A stretch of DNA of 64,000 bases from an uncultured Prevotellaceae bacterium (GCA_937916085.1 CALGGO010000090.1:1-64000), one strand, 5' to 3'. Positions 42,795 through 51,764 are shown, counted from the first letter of the stretch. Notes: generated from the sequence alone by a model not told the origin. A program made the numbers and translations.

Positions 42795-43724
42795 TCATTC
42801 TCTCCTTCGTGAGGCGTTAAAAAGGAATTCTCTCTCTTCGTCGGTCAAAGCGGCATACCCCGACTGCTTGAGTTTGCCAAGTATCTCATCAAGCTTCTCT
42901 TCGTCGAGAACTCCCGCTTCTTTAGGAGCATTATCCTTCACTTTATCACGAGACGCCGATGTGGACTGGTGATAGTTGAACGATGGTCCTCGGCTAGAAG
43001 TACGATTGTCGGTAGCTTTCTGTTTAGGCTTCTTGAACAGCATCACCACAGCATCAATTCCTCGGTTTATCCACGAGGTGATGTCGTGACCACGCTTCAT
43101 CTCCAGCCAAAACCATAGCCCCACAAGCGCTCCACCCAAGTGCGCTATGTGACCGCCCATATTATTATTCTCAATGCCTATGATGTCGATGAAAACAGTG
43201 ATAATAGCTATCCATTTAAGGGAAATGCTGCCAAATAAAAATAGTTGAATGGGATAATCAGGACGATATAACGCTATTGCCACTACTATCGCCAGCACCG
43301 ATGCCGATGCGCCAAGCAGCAAAGAGTGACTACCCGACAAGTGAGGTATCAAGTTATAGCACAACAGGTAAAGCGCAGCTCCTCCTATTCCGCCAAGCAC
43401 ATAAAGTCCGCCCATCTGGCGGGGATTGAAAAACTCCAAGAAGATGCGCCCAAGCCAATAAAGCCACAGCATGTTGAACAAGATATGCATCACATCATAG
43501 TGTGAGAACATATAGGTTATCAACGTCCACGGCCGCAACAAGAAGGAGTGGAAACTTGACGGCAGCTCAACCCATTGCACCAAAGAGGCACTTGAGCCAG
43601 TGCCAAGAAAAGAGATAAAACCAACTAATCTCAACACCACAAACACTGCGATGTTGATATAGATAAAACGCACGAGCAGCGTGCTGCCCTTGTAACGGGC
43701 CTTTATGTCATCAACTATAGACAT
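42795..43724 (-). CDS. Rhomboid family intramembrane serine protease (downstream copy)
   Basis: A 309-residue protein with six predicted transmembrane helices. The catalytic serine is in LLLGASASVLAIVV (usually GxSG, here GASAS) and the histidine in GGHIAHLGGALVGLW. The C-terminus (residues about 215-309) is a cytosolic tail with an RRE end. It cleaves membrane proteins inside the bilayer; substrates are unknown. It overlaps the upstream rhomboid gene by 14 bp. Confidence 0.92.
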   Translation of the reverse strand: MSIVDDIKARYKGSTLLVRFIYINIAVFVVLRLVGFISFLGTGSSASLVQWVELPSSFHSFLLRPWTLITYMFSHYDVMHILFNMLWLYWLGRIFLEFFNPRQMGGLYVLGGIGGAALYLLCYNLIPHLSGSHSLLLGASASVLAIVVAIALYRPDYPIQLFLFGSISLKWIAIITVFIDIIGIENNNMGGHIAHLGGALVGLWFWLEMKRGHDITSWINRGIDAVVMLFKKPKQKATDNRTSSRGPSFNYHQSTSASRDKVKDNAPKEAGVLDEEKLDEILGKLKQSGYAALTDEEREFLFNASRRRE

Positions 43725-44466
43725 GGTGATTATTGAATATACCCTTTTTCCTCCAGTAGAATAACAGAATTAGTCCAAACAGCATTCCGCCCAAGTGAGC
43801 GAAGTGTGCCACACTGCTCATCACGCCACTCACGCCAAAGAACAGCTCTACCACAGCAAATCCTATTACCGCCCACTTGGCTTTAACAGGAATCGGGATA
43901 AACATTATATATAGGGGAATATTGGGGAACAGCATCGCAAATGCCAGCAAGATGCCAAACACAGCACCCGAGGCACCCACGGTAATCAGGTTATTGTAAT
44001 ACTCATTCAAAAAACCTTTGTCAATATCGCCCGTATTTATCGCATCATTGATAACCGATGTAGAAACATTATTAATATCGGCTAATATATTGGGCCAGGT
44101 AAACTGCCACACCACCTCCTGAACAAGCCCAGCTCCCAAGCCACACACCACATAGAACAAGATGTAGCGCTTCCAGCCCATCACCTTCTCAAGCAGCGTG
44201 CCAAACATGTAGAGAGTGAACATATTAAAGAATATGTGCATCAGTCCGTTACTGAAACTGCTGCTGTCGTGCATGAACATATAAGTGAAGAACTGATGGA
44301 TGTGGAAATCGCTACCCTTCCAAAAGTGGAGACCTAGATATTGGTCTAAATCGATGCCACGGGATTTCAGCATCATCGTGGCAACCCATAATATGGCATT
44401 TATTATTATAAGGTGTTTCGTCACTGCCGGAATAGATGGAGCATTCCATCGGATATTTGCGCTCAT
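43711..44466 (-). CDS. Rhomboid family intramembrane serine protease (upstream copy)
   Basis: A 251-residue protein with six predicted transmembrane helices; the serine is in TVGASGAVFGILLAF and the histidine in VAHFAHLGGMLFGL. A large insert between helices 3 and 4 (about residues 95-160) contains VVWQFTWPNILADINN. It is the first gene of the rhomboid-rhomboid-EEP-(M3) operon. Confidence 0.93.
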   Translation of the reverse strand: MSANIRWNAPSIPAVTKHLIIINAILWVATMMLKSRGIDLDQYLGLHFWKGSDFHIHQFFTYMFMHDSSSFSNGLMHIFFNMFTLYMFGTLLEKVMGWKRYILFYVVCGLGAGLVQEVVWQFTWPNILADINNVSTSVINDAINTGDIDKGFLNEYYNNLITVGASGAVFGILLAFAMLFPNIPLYIMFIPIPVKAKWAVIGFAVVELFFGVSGVMSSVAHFAHLGGMLFGLILLFYWRKKGIFNNHHVYS

Positions 44467-44499
44467 AAATTTAATAGATTACAGTTTACAGTTTTTAGC

Positions 44500-44665
44500 T
44501 GACGAGCTAGTTATCGTGGATCGGAGATCGGAAAACTAGTGAAATGGCTAACTAGCAAGCAACGCGAGCGGCAAACCAGCGCGAAGCGCGACAAGTGTTA
44601 AGTTACAAGTGTTAAGTTGCTACGCACTCTAACCTCTAAACTCTAACCTGCGCAAACCGCGTTGT
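44500..44665. repeat. Composite word array ahead of HU
   Basis: A GCTGACGAGC octad remnant, ATCGTGG/ATCGGAG words, then AACTAGCAAGC and AACGCGAGCGGC words with a GCGCGAAGCGC mini-hairpin, CTCTAAC/CTCTAAA heptads, and a final GCGCAAACCGCG. The 44666-44786 stretch is AT-rich with the promoter of HU. Confidence 0.75.
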
Positions 44666-44786
44666 CTTGTTAGCTAAATCAGCTTTTTTCAAAGCACAAA
44701 ATTATATCAAAAACACGAAAAACCACCATTTTAGGGCCGAAAAATGACCTTTTTTAATAAAAAATATAAAAAATCTACCATTTTTT

Positions 44787-44817
44787 TTTGCCGATTGTTT
44801 TTGTTTTTCTATATTTG
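44787..44817 (+). promoter_or_regulatory. Promoter of the HU gene
   Basis: -33 TTTG (44787-44790), a 19-bp spacer and -7 TATATTTG (44810-44817). The leader is about 50 nt. Confidence 0.8.
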
Positions 44818-44872
44818 CCCCTGTTAAAAGCATTCACAACTATTTTGTTAACTATTTTAATCATTAATTATT

Positions 44873-45145
44873 ATGAACAAAACAGATTTAGTAAACGCTA
44901 TTGCTAACGAAGCAAAATTAACAAAAGTTCAAGCTAAGGCTGCCCTCGAGGCTGCTCTCGCTGCCGTTGGTGGCGCCCTCGCTAAAGGCGACAAGGTGGC
45001 TCTTATCGGTTTCGGCACTTTCGCTGTTATTAAGAAAGAGGCACGTCCAGGCGTAAATCCTGCTACCAAGGAGAAAATCACTATCCCTGCAAGAAAAGTG
45101 GTTAAATTTAAAGCTGGTGCTGAACTCGCTGCTAAGGTTAAATAA
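44873..45145 (+). CDS. HU family DNA-binding protein
   Basis: A 90-residue histone-like protein. Its N-terminal helices (MNKTDLVNAIANEAKLTKVQAKAALEA) and beta-arm with the conserved RPGVNPATKEKITIPARKVVKFKAG match HU. It forms dimers that bend DNA in the nucleoid. The codon use suggests high expression. It is monocistronic with a strong terminator. Confidence 0.97.
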   Translation: MNKTDLVNAIANEAKLTKVQAKAALEAALAAVGGALAKGDKVALIGFGTFAVIKKEARPGVNPATKEKITIPARKVVKFKAGAELAAKVK

Positions 45146-45243
45146 GCTTCCAAAGCAAGAATTTAACGAAAATTAGTGCAAGTTGGGAGAAATGCCAAAT
45201 TTATTTGAGTATTTCCGAAACACAGCCTAATTTAACGAAATAG

Positions 45244-45281
45244 AGGTTTCATATCTTCACGATATGAAGCCTTTATTTTTT
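45244..45281 (+). terminator. Terminator of the HU gene
   Basis: A 12-bp stem AGGTTTCATATC / GATATGAAGCCT (one wobble), loop TTCAC, then TTATTTTTTT. The rest of 45146-45509 holds no gene. Confidence 0.88.
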
Positions 45282-45386
45282 TGCATAATCTCTAACATCA
45301 CATTCTCACTATGTCATTCAAAGGATTGCATAAAATAATACATTATTAAATATAATAAATTTTATAAATTTATCCAAGTTTTTCAC

Positions 45387-45394
45387 TACCTTTG
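45387..45394 (+). promoter_or_regulatory. -7 element of ppdK
   Basis: TACCTTTG. No clear -33 element. The leader to the ATG at 45510 is about 115 nt and contains part of an open frame with an ATG at 45429, which is not used. Confidence 0.6.
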
Positions 45395-45509
45395 CACTTG
45401 CAAAAGCGCAAAACTGGCGCAAGGATGATTGAATCTATTGTTGCACAGGACATTACAAGAAACATACCAAACTTTATTCAATTTTATATCTAAATTCACT
45501 ATTAACAAA

Positions 45510-48227
45510 ATGAAGACAATCTACACTTTCGGTAACGGTAAAGCAGAAGGTAGTGCCGACATGAGAGACCTCTTGGGAGGCAAAGGCGCTAACCTCGCCG
45601 AGATGAACCTCATTGGTGTGCCTGTTCCTCCAGGTTTCACTATCACCACTGAAATGTGTCGCCTCTACAACGAGAAGGGACGCGACGAAGTTATCAAACT
45701 CATCAAGGGTGACGTTGAGAAGTCAATAGCTCACATCGAGAGCCTCACTGGCAACAAGTTTAACGACCCATCTAACCCACAGCTCGTGTCGGTGCGCTCT
45801 GGCGCTCCCGTTTCGATGCCTGGTATGATGGACACCGTGTTGAACTTGGGTATCAACGACGAGGTTGCAGCTACTCTTGCCGAAAAGAGTGGAAATCCCC
45901 GTTTTGCTTGGGACAGCTATCGCCGTTTCGTGCAAATGTATGGCGACGTGGTGCTCGGCATGAAGCCCGAGAACAAGACCGACATCGACCCATTTGAGGC
46001 TATCATCGAGAAGGTGAAAGCCGACAAGGGCGTGAAGTTCGACACAGAACTCGAGGTTGAAGACCTCAAGACTCTGGTTAAGCTCTTCAAAGAGGCTGTT
46101 AAGAATAATACTGGCAAGGACTTCCCAACTAGCGCTTGGGATCAGTTGTGGGGCGCCATCTGCGCCGTGTTCGACAGCTGGAACAACGAGCGCGCTATCC
46201 TTTATCGCCAGATGAACCGCATCCCCGAGCACTATGGCACCGCTGTTAACGTTCAGGCAATGGTTTATGGTAACATGGGTAACAACTCTGCTACTGGCGT
46301 TTGCTTCTCGCGTGACGCTGCTACTGGTGAGAACCTCTTCAATGGCGAGTACCTGATCAATGCTCAGGGCGAGGACGTTGTTGCTGGTGTTCGCACACCT
46401 CAGCAGATTATGACCGAGGGCTCACGCCGCTGGGCTGCCCTCCAGGGCATCAGCGAGGAAGAGCGTGCTGCTAAGTACCCCTCTCTTGAGGAGTCAATGC
46501 CCGAGTGCGCTAAGGAGCTTGTTGAAATTCAGCACCGCCTCGAGGAACACTATCGCGACATGCAAGACATGGAGTTCACCATCCAGGACGGCAAGCTTTG
46601 GTTGTTGCAGACTCGTAACGGCAAGCGCACCGGCGCTGCTATGGTGAAGATTGCCATGGACCTCCTCCGCGAAGGTATGATTGACGAGAAGACCGTCATC
46701 AAGCGCATGGAGCCCGAGAAACTCGACGAGTTGTTGCACCCAATCTTCGACAAGGCTGCCGCTAAGAACGCCAAGGTCGTTGCCAAGGGTCTCCCCGCTA
46801 GCCCAGGTGCCGCTACTGGTCACATCGTGTTCTTTGCCGACGACGCCGAGGCATGGGCACAGCGCAACAAGAAAGTCATCTTGGTTCGCCTTGAGACTTC
46901 TCCTGAGGATCTTCGCGGTATGAGCGTAGCACAGGGTATCCTCACCGCTCGCGGTGGTATGACCAGCCACGCAGCCGTTGTTGCTCGCGGTATGGGTCGC
47001 TGCTGCGTTTCGGGCGCAGGCGAGATTCTTGTTGACTACAAGAACAAGACCGTTGAGATGAGTGGCAAGGTTTACCACGAGGGCGACTGGATTTCATTGA
47101 ACGGTAGCACCGGTGAGGTGTACGAGGGTCTCGTATCGACTGTTGACGCCGACATGAGCGGTGACTTCGCTGCCATCATGAATCTGGCTGAGAAATACAG
47201 CAAGATGTATGTTCGCACCAATGCCGACTCACCACGCGACGCTAAGGTTGCTCGCAAGTTTGGCGCTAAGGGTATCGGTCTGTGCCGCACTGAGCACATG
47301 TTCTTCGAGGGCGACCGCATCAAAGCTATGCGCGAGATGATTATCGCCAGCGACGAGGAGAGCCGCCGTGTAGCACTCGACAAGCTGCTGCCATTGCAGC
47401 GTGGCGACTTCGAGGGCATCTTTGAGGCTATGGACGGATTTGGTGTTACCATCCGCCTGCTCGATCCTCCCTTGCACGAGTTCGTACCCCACCAGCTCGC
47501 AACTCAGAAGGAGCTTGCCGAGGAACTCGGTATCACTCTCGACGAGGTGAAGAACGTATGCGCTAACCTCGAGGAGTTCAACCCAATGCTCGGCCACCGT
47601 GGTTGCCGTCTGGGCTGTACTTATCCTGAGATTACCGAGATGCAGGCACGCGCCATTATCGAGGCAGCCCTCAACGTGAAGGCTCGCGGCATCGACGTTC
47701 ATCCCGAGATTATGGTTCCCCTGGTAGGCGTTCTTCCTGAGATTGACATGCAGGCTCGCATCATCAACGAGACCGCACAGAAGGTATTTGCCGAGCGTGG
47801 CGAGACTGTTGCCTACAAGGTAGGTACCATGATTGAGATTCCACGTGCTGCTCTCGTAGCTGACCAAATCGCTAAGGTTGCCGACTTCTTCTCGTTCGGT
47901 ACCAACGACTTGACTCAGATGACCTTCGGTTACTCACGCGACGACGCGCCCAAGTTCCTTGGCAAGTACAAAGAGCTTGGCATCCTCAAGGTTGATCCAT
48001 TCGCAGTCCTCGATCAGGAAGGCGTTGGCCAGCTCGTTGAGATGGGTACCAAGAAGGGCCGTGCAACTAAGCCCGAACTCAAAGTGGGTATCTGTGGCGA
48101 GCACGGTGGTGAGCCATCGAGCGTGAAGTTCTGCGCAGGCCTCGGCATGGACTACGTTTCTTGCAGCCCATTCCGCGTGCCCATCGCACGCCTCGCAGCC
48201 GCGCAGGCAGCCGTAGAAGGCAAATAA
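45510..48227 (+). CDS. ppdK: Pyruvate, phosphate dikinase
   Basis: About 905 residues from the ATG at 45510. It interconverts pyruvate, ATP and phosphate with phosphoenolpyruvate, AMP and pyrophosphate, in the cytosol. The ATP-grasp nucleotide-binding domain begins TFGNGKAEGSADMRDLLGGKGANLAEM; the phosphohistidine H487 lies in GGMTSHAAVVARGMG; and the C-terminal PEP/pyruvate barrel has GTNDLTQMTFGYSRDD and the cysteine in GICGEHGGEP. The length is typical. With NifJ it links the pyruvate pool to gluconeogenic or fermentative flux using pyrophosphate. Confidence 0.98.
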   Translation: MKTIYTFGNGKAEGSADMRDLLGGKGANLAEMNLIGVPVPPGFTITTEMCRLYNEKGRDEVIKLIKGDVEKSIAHIESLTGNKFNDPSNPQLVSVRSGAPVSMPGMMDTVLNLGINDEVAATLAEKSGNPRFAWDSYRRFVQMYGDVVLGMKPENKTDIDPFEAIIEKVKADKGVKFDTELEVEDLKTLVKLFKEAVKNNTGKDFPTSAWDQLWGAICAVFDSWNNERAILYRQMNRIPEHYGTAVNVQAMVYGNMGNNSATGVCFSRDAATGENLFNGEYLINAQGEDVVAGVRTPQQIMTEGSRRWAALQGISEEERAAKYPSLEESMPECAKELVEIQHRLEEHYRDMQDMEFTIQDGKLWLLQTRNGKRTGAAMVKIAMDLLREGMIDEKTVIKRMEPEKLDELLHPIFDKAAAKNAKVVAKGLPASPGAATGHIVFFADDAEAWAQRNKKVILVRLETSPEDLRGMSVAQGILTARGGMTSHAAVVARGMGRCCVSGAGEILVDYKNKTVEMSGKVYHEGDWISLNGSTGEVYEGLVSTVDADMSGDFAAIMNLAEKYSKMYVRTNADSPRDAKVARKFGAKGIGLCRTEHMFFEGDRIKAMREMIIASDEESRRVALDKLLPLQRGDFEGIFEAMDGFGVTIRLLDPPLHEFVPHQLATQKELAEELGITLDEVKNVCANLEEFNPMLGHRGCRLGCTYPEITEMQARAIIEAALNVKARGIDVHPEIMVPLVGVLPEIDMQARIINETAQKVFAERGETVAYKVGTMIEIPRAALVADQIAKVADFFSFGTNDLTQMTFGYSRDDAPKFLGKYKELGILKVDPFAVLDQEGVGQLVEMGTKKGRATKPELKVGICGEHGGEPSSVKFCAGLGMDYVSCSPFRVPIARLAAAQAAVEGK

Positions 48228-48252
48228 GGATTACTACACCTTATTAAATTAT

Positions 48253-48294
48253 AAGCGGTAGAACTTCCCACGTGGAGCGTTCTACCGCTTTTAT
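48253..48294 (+). terminator. Terminator after ppdK
   Basis: A 12-bp perfect stem AAGCGGTAGAAC / GTTCTACCGCTT with an inner CCACGTGG palindrome in the loop, followed by TTATT. It lies between convergent genes. Confidence 0.85.
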
Positions 48295-48321
48295 TATAAA
48301 TTATAAACAATAAGTTATTTT

Positions 48322-49662
48322 TTAGTTCTGCTCCCTCAGCCAACGTTTCAGCAAGAATGTGAGAAAGTAGGGAAATGTGTAGAATTTACCATTAAAGCCT
48401 ATGTTAGCAGAACAGAACTTAATACCATATTTAATGTCGCGACTTAAATTCTGTGAAGAATTACCAGTAAGTTTATTTAGTGAAGCAGTTGCGGTGTTGC
48501 TAGCCTTTACCTCAATAGGCCATAGATGATTAGCACTACGCACAAAGAAGTCTATCTCAATCGACAACTTATCATTGCGATAGTAGTATAAATCACACCC
48601 CTGCTTTGCAAGCATATCGGCAACAATATTTTCAAAGATTGCTCCTTTATAGGTTGCAAAATTTTTGTTTTTGCGCAAGTCTTCTTGCGCCTCCTCATCA
48701 AGTGATGAAATTAGCATACCCGTATCCCGATAATAGATTTTGTATAAAGATGGACTGTAGTTTCCCTTTAGTGGCAAGGCCAACTCATGCAAACAATAAC
48801 ATACGTTGATGATGCCTGCACTGTTAAGCCATTCCACAGCCCCCACATATTCTCGGTTTCGAGCACTATGTGCGATTTTCGTCACTTGGAATCGCTTGTT
48901 TTCTTGAGCAAGAAACGCCGATATGTGACGATAAACCGCAAGGACTTTACCTTTTTCTATGCCAACAGCATATTTGGTAATATCTTCCTCATAGTCGAGA
49001 TGCAATTGTTGCTGAAGAGACAAAGTCCCAGCAAAGTTTTTTTGTAAAACAAAAGTGTTGACCACCTCGGGCATACCGCCAAGAACCATATAATCTCTAA
49101 ACAAGCTGCTTAGCCTGTCCATCATCAGTTTTGTCAAAGGCTTAACCTGAAGCATGTGACTGAAAAGATCTTCTATCAGAGTATCGTCATAGCCGCAAGC
49201 CCACAGGAATTCCTCAAAATCCATGGAGTGCATGAGCAAGTCTTCTTTATAACCTACGCTGTTCGACTCTATTTGCTGATAATAGACACCCATAAGAGAG
49301 CCTGAGCAAATGACATCGTAACGACCATCAATTTTAAATGGTTTTAGACTTGTGGCACAACTTGGACACATCTGTAACTCGTCAAAGAAAAGCAGTGTCT
49401 CACCAGGAACAAAATTAAAAAGAGGATTAATGAGTGTAATATTCTTGATTATGGTATCGACATTAAAACCATTATCAAAAATACTACAATACTCTTCTTC
49501 GAGAGCAAAATTAATCTCAACAACGTGCTTGTAGTTTTGCTCCGCAAAGTGACGAATTGACATAGTCTTACCAACCTGACGCGCGCCCTTCACGATTAGA
49601 GGCTTATGATTGGTGCGTTTCTTCCAACCAATCAATATGTTATCTATCTTTCGTTTAAGCAT
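48322..49662 (-). CDS. AAA ATPase of the DUF4143 family
   Basis: A 446-residue cytosolic protein. The N-terminal P-loop NTPase has GARQVGKT at about residues 21-28, a Walker B LLFFDELQ and a following ICSGSLMG loop. The C-terminal half is a DUF4143 domain with the pattern E-I-D-F-F and P-I-E-V-K-A-S of the PD-(D/E)XK fold, although nuclease activity is not assigned in the family. Many Bacteroidales carry dozens of these genes, and their function is unknown. It is monocistronic, with three direct repeats around its promoter. Confidence 0.88.
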   Translation of the reverse strand: MLKRKIDNILIGWKKRTNHKPLIVKGARQVGKTMSIRHFAEQNYKHVVEINFALEEEYCSIFDNGFNVDTIIKNITLINPLFNFVPGETLLFFDELQMCPSCATSLKPFKIDGRYDVICSGSLMGVYYQQIESNSVGYKEDLLMHSMDFEEFLWACGYDDTLIEDLFSHMLQVKPLTKLMMDRLSSLFRDYMVLGGMPEVVNTFVLQKNFAGTLSLQQQLHLDYEEDITKYAVGIEKGKVLAVYRHISAFLAQENKRFQVTKIAHSARNREYVGAVEWLNSAGIINVCYCLHELALPLKGNYSPSLYKIYYRDTGMLISSLDEEAQEDLRKNKNFATYKGAIFENIVADMLAKQGCDLYYYRNDKLSIEIDFFVRSANHLWPIEVKASNTATASLNKLTGNSSQNLSRDIKYGIKFCSANIGFNGKFYTFPYFLTFLLKRWLREQN

Positions 49663-49675
49663 AATATTATATATA

Positions 49676-49752
49676 TCACATAATTCCCTGCAAATTTAAG
49701 CAAAAAATCACATAATTCCCACATTTTATGCCTAAAAAATCACATAATTCCC
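49676..49752 (-). promoter_or_regulatory. Promoter with three direct repeats, 32-bp spacing
   Basis: The 13-bp sequence TCACATAATTCCC occurs exactly at 49676-49688, 49708-49720 and 49740-49752, each starting 32 bp after the previous one (three helical turns, same face). A minus-strand -7 element TAAATTTG (49698-49691) lies between the first and second. The leader of the ATPase gene is about 24 nt. This is the layout of a repressor or activator site array. Confidence 0.7.
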
Positions 49753-49846
49753 GTCTTTTTTGGGATATTATACGACCAGCTGCCATGATTATTAATTAAC
49801 GTGAGTTCGACGAAAATAAGTCGCTGGTAATCAGCTGCTCCTCTAA

Positions 49847-49957
49847 GATAGAGGAGCTGTCGCGAAGCGACTGAGGAGTATGATAACCGCTTTGAATAAC
49901 ATAATTGATTCTTTCATACTCCCCCTTTATCCCCCTCTATCTTAGAGGGGGAGCTAA
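49847..49957. repeat. Inverted pair of C/G-run hairpin repeats (CCCCCTCTA family), copies 2 and 3
   Basis: Plus-strand copy at 49847-49899: GCTCCTCTA, AGA, TAGAGGAGC, then TGTCGCGAAGCGACTGAGGAG and TATGAT. Minus-strand copy at 49916-49957: TCATACTCCCCC..., CCCCCTCTA, TCT, TAGAGGGGG. The two ends face outward, with about 16 bp between them, giving a MITE-like unit of about 110 bp. Nothing else lies in the 49753-49999 gap. Confidence 0.8.
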
Positions 49958-49999
49958 CACGCTGATATTCATTCAACAATTTCATCGAACTGACGTTAA

Positions 50000-50944
50000 T
50001 TAAAATGGTTTGCGGTATTTGTCGGGGTTGGAGTCGTTGATGATGCTGAGGTAGCTGTTGTAGCGCGACTGGCTGATGAGGCTGTTTTCTACAGCATGGC
50101 GGACAGCGCAGCCTGGCTCGTGGGTGTGGGTGCAGTTGTTGTATTTACATTCCTTCGAGACCTTGAAAATCTCTGGAAAATAGTGCGCCACCTCGCTTTT
50201 CTCGAAGTCGATGGTGCCAAAGCCTTTCACTCCCGGTGTGTCGATGATGTGGCCAGCGTTGTCGCCGGGGATGTCGAGCATCTCGCTGAAGGTGGTGGTG
50301 TGCATTCCCGTGTGATGTACCTCGGAGATGTCGCCCACCTTGAGCCTTGCGTCAGGCACCAGCATGTTGATGATAGAGCTCTTCCCTACTCCCGAATTGC
50401 CGCTGAACAGGGCGGTCTTGCCACTCAGCTGCTCACGCAGCAAGTCGATGCCCTCTCCCGTGAACACCGACATGGGAACAACGGTGTAGCCTATAATCCT
50501 ATATAAATATAATATGGCGTCGAGCAGTTCGCGGTCCTCGGGCTCGTTAAGCAGGTCTATCTTGTTGAAGACGATTGTCACAGGCACACGGTAGGCTTCG
50601 GCAGTGGCGAGGAAACGGTCGATGAAGACCGTGCTAGTCTCGGGATTGACGAGGGTGACCACCAGCACCGCCATGTCGATGTTGGCAGCGAGAATCTGGA
50701 ACTCCCGCGAGAGGTTGCTGGCTCGGCGAATGATGTAGTTGCGGCGAGGAAGAATCGAGCGGATAAACGCCGTGCCGTCGTCCTTGACCTCTATCTCCAC
50801 GTTGTCGCCCACCGCCACAGGATTAGTGCAACGGAAACCCTTGAGGCGCAGGTTCCCCTTGATTTTGCAGTTGCGCTCGGCGCCATCATCGGTGCGCACG
50901 ATGTACCAACTGCCAGTATTTTTAATAACTAATCCCTGTTGCAT
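50000..50944 (-). CDS. rsgA: Ribosome small subunit-dependent GTPase A
   Basis: A 314-residue circularly permuted GTPase that helps mature the 30S subunit. The N-terminal OB domain is followed by the G motifs in the permuted order: NKID (in IVFNKIDLL), then GNSGVGKS, and then DTPGVKGFG. A zinc-binding C-terminus has CKYNNCTHTHEPGC. The family and length are clear. It is monocistronic. Confidence 0.97.
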   Translation of the reverse strand: MQQGLVIKNTGSWYIVRTDDGAERNCKIKGNLRLKGFRCTNPVAVGDNVEIEVKDDGTAFIRSILPRRNYIIRRASNLSREFQILAANIDMAVLVVTLVNPETSTVFIDRFLATAEAYRVPVTIVFNKIDLLNEPEDRELLDAILYLYRIIGYTVVPMSVFTGEGIDLLREQLSGKTALFSGNSGVGKSSIINMLVPDARLKVGDISEVHHTGMHTTTFSEMLDIPGDNAGHIIDTPGVKGFGTIDFEKSEVAHYFPEIFKVSKECKYNNCTHTHEPGCAVRHAVENSLISQSRYNSYLSIINDSNPDKYRKPF

Positions 50945-50986
50945 TTAGTCTGCCACTCGATTTTTTGTCAAACAATTGCAAACAAT

Positions 50987-51049
50987 AATGCGATTAAGCG
51001 AGTCAAAGCTTGTGCTTGCACAAAGCCTTGCGAGCGTGAGCATTTTATT
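50987..51049 (-). repeat. Dispersed ~65-bp hairpin repeat, copy 5
   Basis: A reverse-orientation copy, with central palindrome TTGTGCTTGCACAA. In copies 1-4 the stem is GAGC / GCTC; here it is GTGC / GCAC, a paired change. Confidence 0.85.
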
Positions 51050-51086
51050 CAATTAAAAACAATTTTCAGTTAATAGTTGTCAGTGA

Positions 51087-51198
51087 GTTTGCCGCTCGCG
51101 TTGCTCGCTAGTTTGCCGCAAGCTGCGCTTGCTAGTTTGCCGCTCGCGTTGCTCGCTAGTCTGCCGCAAGCTGCGCTTTCTAGTTTATCGCTTCGCTA
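51087..51198. repeat. 24-bp tandem repeat with two alternating unit types
   Basis: Four 24-bp units at 51087-51110, 51111-51134, 51135-51158 and 51159-51182, plus a partial to 51198. Units 1 and 3 are identical (GTTTGCCGCTCGCGTTGC...), and units 2 and 4 are nearly so (GTTTGCCGCAAGCTGCGC...). Related words continue to about 51290 in the opposite sense. No gene is in 51050-51461 apart from the promoter at its end. Confidence 0.9.
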
Positions 51199-51407
51199 GT
51201 TTCGACTCCTAGACTCATAAACTAGCTCAGCTTGCTCACAACGGACAACTAGCGAAGCCGTCAGGCTGAGCGGCAAACTAGCGCGAAGCGCTCTAATCTT
51301 CAGTTCTGGGCGCAAATTTAGTAATTATTCTTGAGAATGTAAAACGATTGCAGGCGATAAATCACAAATTATTAAATCATTGTAATGGCTATATGTTATA
51401 AAACATA

Positions 51408-51415
51408 TAATTTTG
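51408..51415 (+). promoter_or_regulatory. -7 element of the winged-helix gene
   Basis: TAATTTTG, 47 bp before the ATG at 51462. Confidence 0.6.
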
Positions 51416-51461
51416 CATCGTTATTACAAACAAGAAGTATTACAAAAAATTGATTTTTATT

Positions 51462-51671
51462 ATGAACGTTGAAACAATTGGTCTGTGGGCAGGCGCCGTT
51501 TGGAACTCTCTGAACGAGGCTAATGGAACCCAGGACATGAAAGGTTTGAAGAAAGTAACAAAGCTTAAAGAGAAAGAGATTTTTGCTGCTATTGGTTGGC
51601 TCGCCCGTGAAGGTAAAGTTAACGTAGCTTCTGACGAAGAAGGCAAGCAAATCGACGTTACTTTGATCTAA
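51462..51671 (+). CDS. Winged helix-turn-helix domain protein (wHTH_10 / DUF2582-like)
   Basis: A 69-residue protein from the ATG at 51462 (an open frame begins at 51450). The short helix-turn-helix with wing (MNVETIGLWAGAVWNSLNEANG, KEKEIFAAIGWLAREGKVNV) matches a family found across Bacteroidota, annotated as winged helix with unknown DNA target. The charged wing ends with KQIDVTLI. It is monocistronic with a strong terminator and is likely well expressed. Confidence 0.88.
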   Translation: MNVETIGLWAGAVWNSLNEANGTQDMKGLKKVTKLKEKEIFAAIGWLAREGKVNVASDEEGKQIDVTLI

Positions 51672-51709
51672 TTAGACAATCAAATCCATTTTTGAGGTTT
51701 ATCTAAAAG

Positions 51710-51752
51710 AACAAATCGAGGGTGTGGAATTCCACATCCCCGATTTGTTTTT
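51710..51752 (+). terminator. Terminator after the winged-helix gene
   Basis: A long stem with arms ACAAATCG / CGATTTGT and an inner GGGTGTGGAA / TTCCACATCCC pairing, followed by TTTTT. Confidence 0.88.
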
Positions 51753-51764
51753 GGTATTTAATGC

